From: Streptomyces smyrnaeus
GTDB taxonomy: Bacteria; Actinomycetota; Actinomycetes; Streptomycetales; Streptomycetaceae
Reading direction: 5' to 3'
DNA: 64,000 nt
NCBI RefSeq assembly: GCF_017676345.1
Contig: NZ_JAFFZM010000001.1
Span: 372,001 to 436,000, forward strand
The notes beneath the pieces were generated by a model. That model ran no database searches. It saw only the letters and a list, made by a program, of their open reading frames with translations, and had not been told where the DNA came from. Made by a program: the position numbers and the translations under genes. Every line of letters starts with the position of its first letter. Within the stretch, counting starts at the first letter, position 1. Shown here in pieces: positions 53,880-64,000 of the stretch.

Positions 53880-54704
53880 ATGACCGCAGAGGGGAAACTC
53901 CCCGGCATAGACACCACCAAGCCGCACTCGGCCCGGATGTACGACTACTACCTGGGGGGCAAGACCCACTACGAGGTGGACGTACAGGCGGCCGAGGCGG
54001 TTATCGCGACCGTGCCGTTCGCCGGCGCCATGGCACGCGCCAACCGTGACTTCATGATCCGCGCCACCCGCTGGCTGGCGGCCGAGGCGGGCATCAGGCA
54101 GTTCCTGGACATCGGCAGCGGCATCCCCACCGAACCCAACCTCCACCAGGTGGCGCAGTCGGTCGCCCCCGAAGCACGGGTCGTCTACACCGACAGCGAC
54201 CCGATCGTGCTCCAGTACGCCCAGGCGCTGCTGCACAGCGCCCCCGAGGGCCGCACCGCCTACCTTCAGGCGGACGCCGCCAAGCCGGAGACGATCATCG
54301 ACTCCGACGAGCTGCACGCCACGCTCGACCTCAGTCGGCCGGTGGCCCTCTCGGCCAACGCGCTCTTCCACTTCGTCCCCGACGAGTGGGGCCCGTACAA
54401 GATCCTCGCCGGTCTGCTCGACCGGCTGCCCTCCGGCAGCTATCTGTGCCTCACCCACACCACCTCGGACATCGACGACCCGGCGCTGGCGGCGCTGGGC
54501 CGCCAGGTGGAGGAGATCTACGCGAAGGGCGGCACCACGCTGCGACTGCGCAGCCGTGCCGAGATCGGCCGCTTCTTCGACGGGCTGGAGCTGGTGGAAC
54601 CGGGACTGGTGATGGCGCACGACTGGCGCCCCGAGCCCGGCGCGACCACCGATCTCGAGGAAGGCCGACCCAGCATGATCGCCGGTGTGGCCCGCAAACC
54701 CTGA
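53880..54704 (+). CDS. DUF574-type SAM-dependent methyltransferase (paralogue 2)
   Basis: 274 aa. TTKPHSARMYDYYLGGKTHY, IRQFLDIGSGIPTEPNLHQV, RVVYTDSDPIVLQYAQALL and the ending MIAGVARKP. It follows the DUF397 gene by 40 bp on the same strand and is followed, 40 bp on, by a close paralogue. The family has the SAM-binding fold but no known acceptor. Probably one transcript with the XRE/DUF397 pair. Confidence 0.87.
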   Translation: MTAEGKLPGIDTTKPHSARMYDYYLGGKTHYEVDVQAAEAVIATVPFAGAMARANRDFMIRATRWLAAEAGIRQFLDIGSGIPTEPNLHQVAQSVAPEARVVYTDSDPIVLQYAQALLHSAPEGRTAYLQADAAKPETIIDSDELHATLDLSRPVALSANALFHFVPDEWGPYKILAGLLDRLPSGSYLCLTHTTSDIDDPALAALGRQVEEIYAKGGTTLRLRSRAEIGRFFDGLELVEPGLVMAHDWRPEPGATTDLEEGRPSMIAGVARKP

Positions 54705-54744
54705 ACCGGCGAGGACCACCACCACAGGACCGAGGGGGAACAAG

Positions 54745-55566
54745 ATGTCCGAGCAGGACGCACCACCGATCGACACGGCCAAACCGCACTCCGCGCGCAT
54801 GTACGACTACTACCTCGGGGGCAAGACGCACTACGAGGCGGACGTGCAGGCTGCCGAGGCGGTGGTCGCCAAACTGCCGGAGATCGTGACCGCGGCCCGG
54901 GCCAACCGCGATTTCATGATCCGTGTCACCCGCACCCTGGCTGCCGAATACGGGGTGCGGCAGTTCCTGGACATCGGCAGCGGCATCCCCACCGAACCCA
55001 ACCTCCACCAGGTGGCGCAGTCGGTGGCCCCCGAAGCGCGGGTCGTCTACACCGACAACGATCCGATCGTGCTCCAGTACGCCCAGGCGCTGCTGCACAG
55101 CACGCCCGAGGGCCGCACCGCCTATCTGCACGCGGATGTGACCCGGCCCGAGGCCGTGCTGGAGTCGGAGGAGCTGCACAAGACGCTCGATCTGGACCGC
55201 CCGGTCGCCGTCTCGGTCAACGCGCTCATGCACTTCATCCCGGACGCGCAGGAGCCCGGACGGATACTGCGGGCCCTGCTCGACCGGCTCGCCCCCGGGA
55301 GCTTCCTGTCGCTGAGCCACGGCATCGGGGACGTCCCCGACAAGGAGGGCTCCGAGCGGATCGACGCCGTCGTGGAGATCTACAAGCGGAGCGGCACGGT
55401 CCTTGCCCCGCGGAGCCGGGAGCAGGTCGCCGGGTTCTTCGACGGGCTGGAACTGCTCGATCCCGGCGTCACCCAGGTGCATCTGTGGCGTCCCGACACC
55501 GACCCGCACGGCGGACTGCCGGAGGGCACCTTGACGCTGTACGCGGGGGTGGCCAGAAAGCCCTGA
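54745..55566 (+). CDS. DUF574-type SAM-dependent methyltransferase (paralogue 3)
   Basis: 273 aa, tandem copy of the preceding gene. TAKPHSARMYDYYLGGKTHY, VRQFLDIGSGIPTEPNLHQV, RVVYTDNDPIVLQYAQALL and LYAGVARKP. About 160 nt (54963-55127) are almost identical to 54101-54265, while the C-terminal thirds differ clearly, which suggests duplication followed by local conversion. ATG 54745 is chosen because the frame upstream is the end of the previous gene. Confidence 0.87.
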   Translation: MSEQDAPPIDTAKPHSARMYDYYLGGKTHYEADVQAAEAVVAKLPEIVTAARANRDFMIRVTRTLAAEYGVRQFLDIGSGIPTEPNLHQVAQSVAPEARVVYTDNDPIVLQYAQALLHSTPEGRTAYLHADVTRPEAVLESEELHKTLDLDRPVAVSVNALMHFIPDAQEPGRILRALLDRLAPGSFLSLSHGIGDVPDKEGSERIDAVVEIYKRSGTVLAPRSREQVAGFFDGLELLDPGVTQVHLWRPDTDPHGGLPEGTLTLYAGVARKP

Positions 55567-55590
55567 GCCGGTGGCCCGGCAGCGGAGCCG

Positions 55591-55632
55591 TTGACAGGGG
55601 ATTCCCCCGGAGCGACCATAAGCAAGCGCTTA
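55591..55632 (+). promoter_or_regulatory. Promoter and dyad operator of the acyl-CoA dehydrogenase gene
   Basis: TTGACA (55591-55596) is a good -35 hexamer. Downstream, TAAGC (55619-55623) and GCTTA (55628-55632) flank AAGC, with the palindrome AAGCGCTT at the centre. Dyads of this kind are typical TetR-type operators before fatty-acid catabolism genes. It lies 56 bp before the ATG and would block the promoter when bound. No regulator gene is adjacent. Confidence 0.55.
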
Positions 55633-55687
55633 GAAACCGAGCGCTCCATGCTCGCTGCCACGCTGCCCCCGGGGATCGGACCACCTC

Positions 55688-57523
55688 ATGCCCTCACCCT
55701 CGCTGCTGCTCTCCCGCCGCGACCTCGACTTCCAGCTCTACGACTGGCTGGACGTCGAGTCGCTGACCCGGCGCGCACGCTACGCCGAGCACTCCAGGGA
55801 GACCTTCGACGACGCCCTGGAGCTGAGCGAGCGGATCGCCACCCGCCACTTCGCGACGCACAACAAGAAGAACGACCAGGAGGAGCCCTGGTTCGACGGC
55901 GAACGGGTGCACACCGCCAAGGAGGTGTCCGAGGCGCTGGGGGTGTTCGCCGAGTCGGGCCTGCTGGCGGCAGCCGTGGACGAGGAGTTCGGCGGCATGG
56001 GAATGCCGCACACCGTCGCCACCGCCTGCTTCTCCTACTTCCACGCCGCCAACGTCGGCACCTCGGCGTATCCGTTCCTCACCCTCGGCAACGCGCGACT
56101 GCTGTGCGCACACGGCACCCGCGAGCAGATCGACACCTATGTACGGCCGATGCTCGAAGGGCGCTTCTTCGGCACCATGTGCCTGTCCGAACCGCAGGCC
56201 GGGTCATCGCTGGCAGATGTCACCACCCGCGCCGAGCGGCAGGAGGACGGCACCTACCGCCTGTTCGGCACCAAGATGTGGATCTCCGGCGGCGACCACG
56301 AGCTGTCCGAGAACATCGTTCACCTCGTGCTCGCCCGCGTCCCCGGCGGACCGGCGGGCGTCAAGGGGCTCTCGCTGTTCATCGTCCCCAAGTACCTGGT
56401 CGAGCCGGACGGCTCGCTCGGTGAGCGCAACGACGTGGTGCCGGCCGGGCTCAACCACAAGATGGGCTACCGGGGCACCACCAACACATTGCTCAACTTC
56501 GGTGAGGGGGCGCGCCACCGCCCCGGCGGAGAACCGGGCGCCGTGGGCCACCTGGTGGGCGAGGAGCACCGCGGGCTGGCGTACATGTTCCACATGATGA
56601 ACGGCGCCCGCATCGGTGTCGGCGCCGGAGCGATGGCGCTGGGCTACACCGGCTATCTCAAATCCCTGGCCTACGCCCGCGAACGACCGCAGGGCAGGCC
56701 GCTGGCGGCCGGCGGCAAGGACGCGACGGCACCGCAGGTGCCGATCGTCGAGCACACGGACGTACGCCGGATGCTGCTGGCGCAGAAGTCCTATGTGGAA
56801 GGTGCGCTGGGCCTGCTGCTGTACTGCTCACGGCTGGTGGACGAGCAGCGTTCGGCGCCCGCCGAGGAAGACCGGGAGCGGGCCGGGCTGCTGCTGGACG
56901 TACTGACCCCGATCGCCAAGAGCTGGCCGTCGCAGTGGTGTCTGGAGGCCAACAACCTCGCCATCCAGGTGCACGGCGGCTACGGCTACACCCGCGAGTA
57001 CGACGTCGAGCAGCACTACCGCGACAACCGCCTCAACCCCATCCACGAGGGCACGCACGGCATCCAGGGCCTCGATCTGCTGGGCCGCAAGGTGGTGCAG
57101 GGCGGCGGGGCCGGGCTGCGGGCCCTGGGCGAAGCCGTCCACGACACGCTGCGGCGCGCCGAGGCGGCGGGCGGCGAGGCCGCCGAACTGGCCGGTACGC
57201 TGCGCGCCCACTGGGAGCGGGTCACTGCCGTGACCGCACGCCTGTGGGAGGGCGGCGACCCCACGGTGGCGCTGGCCAACTCCTCCGTCTACCTGGAGGC
57301 TGTCGGCCACGTGGTGGTGGCGTGGATCTGGCTGGGGCAGTTCCTTGCCACGCTCCGCGCGGACACCCGGTCCGACAGCCCGGAGCAGGAGGCGTTCCTG
57401 CAGGGCAAGCGGCAGGCGGCACGGTACTTCTTCCGTGCGGAACTGCCGCGTACGGGCCCGCAGTTCGATCTGCTGGCAGCCCTGGAGACCGTCACGCTGG
57501 ACACCGACCCGGCCTGGCTGTGA
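55688..57523 (+). CDS. Acyl-CoA dehydrogenase (DmdC-like long form)
   Basis: 611 aa FAD enzyme, longer than the ~380-aa core family because of N- and C-terminal extensions, as in the 3-methylmercaptopropionyl-CoA dehydrogenase (DmdC) and related group. The N-terminus LLLSRRDLDFQLYDWLDVE, FGTMCLSEPQAGSSLADVTT (FAD/substrate loop), KMWISGGDHE, VHGGYGYTREYDVEQHYRDN and the catalytic-base segment NPIHEGTHGIQ are in order. Whether it acts on sulfur, branched or ordinary acyl-CoA is not clear. Confidence 0.88.
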   Translation: MPSPSLLLSRRDLDFQLYDWLDVESLTRRARYAEHSRETFDDALELSERIATRHFATHNKKNDQEEPWFDGERVHTAKEVSEALGVFAESGLLAAAVDEEFGGMGMPHTVATACFSYFHAANVGTSAYPFLTLGNARLLCAHGTREQIDTYVRPMLEGRFFGTMCLSEPQAGSSLADVTTRAERQEDGTYRLFGTKMWISGGDHELSENIVHLVLARVPGGPAGVKGLSLFIVPKYLVEPDGSLGERNDVVPAGLNHKMGYRGTTNTLLNFGEGARHRPGGEPGAVGHLVGEEHRGLAYMFHMMNGARIGVGAGAMALGYTGYLKSLAYARERPQGRPLAAGGKDATAPQVPIVEHTDVRRMLLAQKSYVEGALGLLLYCSRLVDEQRSAPAEEDRERAGLLLDVLTPIAKSWPSQWCLEANNLAIQVHGGYGYTREYDVEQHYRDNRLNPIHEGTHGIQGLDLLGRKVVQGGGAGLRALGEAVHDTLRRAEAAGGEAAELAGTLRAHWERVTAVTARLWEGGDPTVALANSSVYLEAVGHVVVAWIWLGQFLATLRADTRSDSPEQEAFLQGKRQAARYFFRAELPRTGPQFDLLAALETVTLDTDPAWL

Positions 57524-57592
57524 GCCGGGCCGCAGGCCGCCCCGTGAACCGCCGGACGGCAGGCCGCACGTGAGCCGGGGCCCGGGCGGGGT

Positions 57593-59143
57593 TCATCCCT
57601 CGCCCAGGTCCCGCTGCTCCAAAGGGCGGGTCGCCGGACCCTGTATCACCGATCCGTCCGTACCGAAGCGCGAGCCGTGGCAGGGGCACTCCCACGCCGA
57701 CTCCGCGTCGTTGAACCGCACCAGGCACCCCAGATGGGTGCAGCGCGGCGAGACGGCACGCAGTTCGCCCTCGGTCGTCCGGTGCACCGCGCAGCGCCGC
57801 CCCTGCACCCGCACGATGGCGCCGGTGCCCGGCGGAATCTCCTCCACCGAGTCCACATGACTGGGCCGTAGCCGGTCCCCCACGAAACGTCGGGCCACCG
57901 CCGACTGGAGGCGCAGCAGCGCGGGCGCCTCCCTGGGCCTGAGCCGGACCGGGTCGTACAGCCGCGCCCACGGCGGCGGCGACTCGCCGGTGAGCTGCGC
58001 GGCCAGCAACTGCCCTGCCAGCACGCCCGCACTCATCCCCCAGCCGCCGAAGCCGGCGGCGACATGGACGTGCTGGGTGGCGGCGTGGAACCGGCCGATG
58101 TAGGGCACCCGGTCGGTGGTCTCGTTGTCCTGGGTGGCCCAGCGGTGGGCGAGACGGGCGTTGGGGAAGCGCTCGTAGGTCCAGGCCGCGAGCCGTTCGT
58201 AGCGGGCGCCGACCGAACCGATGCCGGGCATCCCGGGGGTGAACTTCTCCCCCGTGACGATGAGCAGCCGGCGCCCCTCACCGAACGGGTAGGGCGCGGT
58301 ACGCACCGAGCGGGTGCCGCGCTCCGGGCACAGATAGGTGCCGCCGGGGTCCTCGTCCTCGGGCAGCAGCGCGGAGATCACCAGCTCCCGGCGCGGCTCC
58401 AGCCGGGAGAACATCAGCGCCCTGTCGAAGACCGGGTAGTGGGTGGCCACCACCACGTCACGGGCGACCACCTGGCCGCCGTTCTCCGTGTCCAGTCGGC
58501 ACGGGTCGCCCTCGTCGAGCCCGACGACGCGGGTGCGCTCGTACAGCAGCCCGCCGTGCCGCCGGATGTCGTCGGCCAGCGCCAGCAGATACTTGCGCGG
58601 ATGGAACTGCGCCTGGTTCTCGACCCGTACGGCGGCGCGCACCCGGAAGGGCAGCCCGGTCTCGGTGACGAAGGACGCCGGCAGCCCGGCCTCCGCCGCC
58701 GCCTCCGCCTCCGCCCGGACCTCGTCCACGTGATCGGCCGACTCGACGTAGGTGTGTGCCGGTACCCGCTCCAGCTCACAGTCGACACCCAACTGCTCGC
58801 TGACCGCGGCCACATGGTCGACCGCGCCCTGCTGCGAGAGGGCGTAGTGCCGCGCCTGCTCGGCGCCGCGGTGGGTCCGCAGCCAGCTGTAGATCAGCCC
58901 GTGCAGCGCGGAGAGCTTGGCCGTGGTGTGCCCGGTGACGCCGGCCGCCAGCCGGTCGGACTCCAGCACGGCGACGCCGCGCCCCGCGCGGGCCAGCTCC
59001 CACGCCACCGAGAGGCCCGCGATACCGCCGCCCACCACGGCCACGTCGACCTCGATGCGGCCGTCGGGCGGCAGCGGTGGGTAGGGCGCTCCCGCGGCCG
59101 AGAGCATCCAGTAGGACTCGTATCCGACGGGCAGTGTGGTCAC
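57593..59143 (-). CDS. FAD-dependent oxidoreductase with C-terminal Rieske domain
   Basis: 516 aa. The N-terminal Rossmann motif VAVVGGGIAGLSVAWELA and a DadA/GlpD-like fold (HTTAKLSALHGLIYSWL, GFGGWGMSAGVLAGQLLA) are followed by a Rieske [2Fe-2S] domain with CTHLGCLV and CPCHGSRFG. The fusion is widespread in actinomycetes; it probably oxidises an amine or hydroxy acid and passes electrons through the cluster. GTG 59143 has AAGGGAGG upstream; the open frame extends to 59383 without a better site. Substrate unknown. Confidence 0.87.
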   Translation of the reverse strand: MTTLPVGYESYWMLSAAGAPYPPLPPDGRIEVDVAVVGGGIAGLSVAWELARAGRGVAVLESDRLAAGVTGHTTAKLSALHGLIYSWLRTHRGAEQARHYALSQQGAVDHVAAVSEQLGVDCELERVPAHTYVESADHVDEVRAEAEAAAEAGLPASFVTETGLPFRVRAAVRVENQAQFHPRKYLLALADDIRRHGGLLYERTRVVGLDEGDPCRLDTENGGQVVARDVVVATHYPVFDRALMFSRLEPRRELVISALLPEDEDPGGTYLCPERGTRSVRTAPYPFGEGRRLLIVTGEKFTPGMPGIGSVGARYERLAAWTYERFPNARLAHRWATQDNETTDRVPYIGRFHAATQHVHVAAGFGGWGMSAGVLAGQLLAAQLTGESPPPWARLYDPVRLRPREAPALLRLQSAVARRFVGDRLRPSHVDSVEEIPPGTGAIVRVQGRRCAVHRTTEGELRAVSPRCTHLGCLVRFNDAESAWECPCHGSRFGTDGSVIQGPATRPLEQRDLGEG

Positions 59144-59242
59144 CGCCGCCTCCCTTCGGCCCCGGTTCGTCGTACCTGTGGTTCCCGCTGGCACGCCGCT
59201 CACCCCCGCTGATCCTCCGGCATATCGCCTGGATTCGGCTGA

Positions 59243-62197
<2,955 letters not shown>

Positions 62198-62201
<4 letters not shown>

Positions 62202-63232
62202 ACCTTGCTTCCTTCGCTTCCTTCGCGTCGGCCGACGGCGGGCCGGGCGCCGGTGACGGGGTGGTGACAGGCCACACCTTCCTCCGCCGCCGGCAACCGG
62301 GCGCACTCGGCGCTCGCCCGGGTGCAGCGGGGCGCGAAGGCACAGCCGTCCGGGAGAGCGTCCAGTTCGGGCGGCATACCGGGGATCGGGGTGAACGCGC
62401 GTTCGGGCAGCGCCGCCAGCAGACCACGGGCGTAGGGGTGGCGGGGGCCCGGCTCGCCGAAGAAGTCCCCTGCGTCGGCCAGTTCGACCACGCGCCCGGC
62501 GTACATCACCGCCACCCGGTCGGCGACCCGCTCGGCGGCCGCGAGATCGTGGGTGATCAGCAGCAGGCCCCGCCCGTCGTCGGTGTGGGCACGCAGTTCG
62601 TCCACGGTGCGCTCCACCAGGTCGCGGTCGAGTCCGGTGGTCGGCTCGTCGGCGAGCAGCAGCGGCGCGTCGCCGACCAGCGCCAGCGCGGTGGCGGCCC
62701 GCTGGGCGAGCCCGCCGGAGAGCTGGTGCGGGTAGCGGTCCAGGTGGTCGACGGGGAAGGCGGCCCGCTCGGCCGCCGCCCGGGTCACGGCGGCCAGCTC
62801 CCGCCCCCGGGCACCGGTCAGCTCCCGTACCGTCTCGGCGAGTTGGGAGCGCACCGTGCGCACCGGGGTCAGATGGGCGGCCGGGCTCTGCGGTACGAGA
62901 CCGACGCGCCGCCCGCGCACCGTGCGGGCGAGGGTGGCCTCGTCGGCAGCGAGCAGATCGAGCCCGGTGCCCTGCCCGGGACCGTACAGCAGTGCGCTGC
63001 CGTCGGTGCGGGCGTTGGCCGGGAGCAGCCCGAGCAGTGCGGAGGCGAGCACCGACTTTCCGCAGCCGCTCTCCCCCACCAGCGCCAGGCACTCCCCGGC
63101 CGCCAGGTCGAAGGAGACGTCGCTGACGGCGGCGATCCGGCGGCCGTGGCGCATCCCGAAGCGAACGGTCAGCTCCCGCACCCGCAGCAGCGGGCGGCGC
63201 GTGCCGTCCGTGGTGGCCGTGTCCTGGCTCAC
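62198..63232 (-). CDS. ABC transporter ATP-binding protein (DppD/NikD-like)
   Basis: 344 aa. Walker A is GESGCGKSV, the signature LSGGLAQRAATA, Walker B LLLADEPTTGLD and the H-loop LLLITHDLAAAERV. The C-terminal CAFAPRCTRASAEC with HHPVTG is the Cys-containing extension typical of oligopeptide/dipeptide/nickel importer ATPases. GTG 63232 overlaps the permease stop, so the three genes are coupled. Substrate class is inferred from family. Confidence 0.9.
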
Positions 63233-64000
63233 AGCATCAGCTCCGATCGGCGCCGCGGGTTGATCCGCTCCCGCCATACGCCGGCCAGTGAGGCGATGGC
63301 GAGGGTGGGGATGATGAGGAACAGGCCGGGGAAGAGTGTGGGCCACCAGTCGCCGGCCAGCAGCGTGCCCCGGGCGCTTTGGATCATGTTGCCCAGGCTG
63401 GCGCGGTGCGTGGGCAGTCCGAGGCCCAAGAAGGAGAGCGCCGACTCGTGCCAGATGGCGTGCGGCACCATCAGCACGGCGGCGAGCCCCGCCTGCGGCA
63501 GCACCCCCGGCAGCAGATGGCGTACGGCGACCCGCCACCGCGAGGCGCCGCCGGAGACCGCGGCGTCGACGAAGTCCCGGGAGCGCAGGGACAGCATCTC
63601 GGCGCGGACGATCCGTGCGGTGGACAGCCAGTGGGTGAGCCCGACGGAGGCGACGACGGGCCAGACACCGGGGCGGAACATGGCGACGATGAAGATGCCC
63701 AGCAGCAGGTGCGGTACGGAGGAGAAGACGTCCACCACCCGCATCACCATCCGGTCCGTGCGGCCGCCGGCGGCCCCGGCAGCCGCACCGACGGCGGTGC
63801 CGATGACGGTCGCCGCCAGCGCGGCCACCACGCCGACCAGCAGCGAGACGCGCAGCCCGTAGACGCAGCGCAGCAGTACGTCGCGGCCCACGTCGTCGGT
63901 GCCGAACGGGTGGGCCGCCGAGGGGGCATGCAGCTTGTTGGCCATGTCGACGGCCTGCTCGTCCAGCGGGAACAGCAGCGGCACCAGGAGTACGGCGGCG
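63229..64000 (-). CDS. ABC transporter permease (DppC/NikC-like), partial
   Basis: The frame is open to the right edge, so about 257 C-terminal residues are visible. HPFGTDDVGRDVLLRCVYGLR is the conserved segment after helix 1 in this group. Several helices follow, with the EAA-loop region GGASRWRVAVRHLLPGVLPQ and the end SFLGLGLPTHRASLGNMIQ. It forms the membrane channel for the two downstream ATPases. The N-terminal helix, the second permease and the binding protein are outside the window. Confidence 0.9.
   Translation of the reverse strand, partial: AAVLLVPLLFPLDEQAVDMANKLHAPSAAHPFGTDDVGRDVLLRCVYGLRVSLLVGVVAALAATVIGTAVGAAAGAAGGRTDRMVMRVVDVFSSVPHLLLGIFIVAMFRPGVWPVVASVGLTHWLSTARIVRAEMLSLRSRDFVDAAVSGGASRWRVAVRHLLPGVLPQAGLAAVLMVPHAIWHESALSFLGLGLPTHRASLGNMIQSARGTLLAGDWWPTLFPGLFLIIPTLAIASLAGVWRERINPRRRSELML

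Noticed and set aside
53349..54800. 483-codon minus-strand frame over the XRE/DUF397/methyltransferase genes
   Set aside because: Shadow frame; no motif, and it crosses three genes with strong signatures on the other strand.

Overview
The window reads as chromosomal DNA of a Streptomyces-type actinomycete. It has very high GC, dense operons with 4-bp ATGA/GTGA overlaps, frequent GTG starts, several lineage-typical families (DUF397 with XRE/DUF5753 partners, DUF574-type methyltransferases, a DUF6227-like protein, an Rpf cell-wall hydrolase) and a rare TTA codon in a biosynthetic gene. I see no tRNA, rRNA, CRISPR array, phage or insertion sequence. All assignments come from reading translations, motifs and context; no database search was run.

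Positions 1-7.7 kb hold an aromatic catabolic unit. An IclR-type regulator faces a coupled operon, pcaI-pcaJ-pcaH-pcaG-pcaB-pcaD-pobA, which takes 4-hydroxybenzoate through protocatechuate to the beta-ketoadipate branch. pcaC and pcaF are not in the window, and PcaD is not fused to a decarboxylase domain. At 7.8-12.7 kb (minus strand) lies egtA-egtB-egtC-egtD for ergothioneine, without egtE. At 12.9-17.8 kb is a sugar-diacid unit: MFS transporter, LysR regulator, enolase-superfamily aldarate dehydratase and 5-dehydro-4-deoxyglucarate dehydratase. At 17.8-32.7 kb are housekeeping and stress genes: a P-loop kinase, a nuclease/phosphatase, a thioredoxin, a TetR/membrane-protein pair, two divergent ATP-dependent DNA ligases (LigC and LigB types), a HIT protein, an aldo/keto reductase, an NCS1 permease, a universal stress protein and a TetR-HelD pair.

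The centrepiece is a small non-ribosomal peptide synthetase (NRPS) operon at 35.0-50.9 kb: MFS exporter (with a TTA codon), NRPS-1 (A-PCP-C), NRPS-2 (A-PCP-C-PCP-TE), a type II thioesterase, a short-chain dehydrogenase carrying the mycofactocin-type insert, NRPS-3 (A-PCP) and an ATP-grasp ligase, closed by a perfect 13-bp hairpin. Specificity codes read by eye indicate valine, serine (identical to the EntF code) and threonine. All three synthetases begin with only the C-terminal half of a condensation domain. The internal condensation domain of NRPS-2 has HNxxxDG instead of HHxxxDG, the PCP after it has no A domain, and the terminal thioesterase has a cysteine nucleophile. I cannot name the product. 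This cluster is my main candidate for an undescribed system.

The cluster is flanked by DUF397/XRE regulatory units (32.9-34.4 kb, where the XRE gene appears frameshifted, and 52.7-53.8 kb, intact), a HATPase of the anti-sigma type and three DUF574-type methyltransferase paralogues. The last part (55.7-64 kb) carries an acyl-CoA dehydrogenase, a FAD/Rieske oxidoreductase, a DUF6227-like gene, an Rpf-LysM-M23 secreted hydrolase and the start of a peptide/nickel-type ABC importer that leaves the window.
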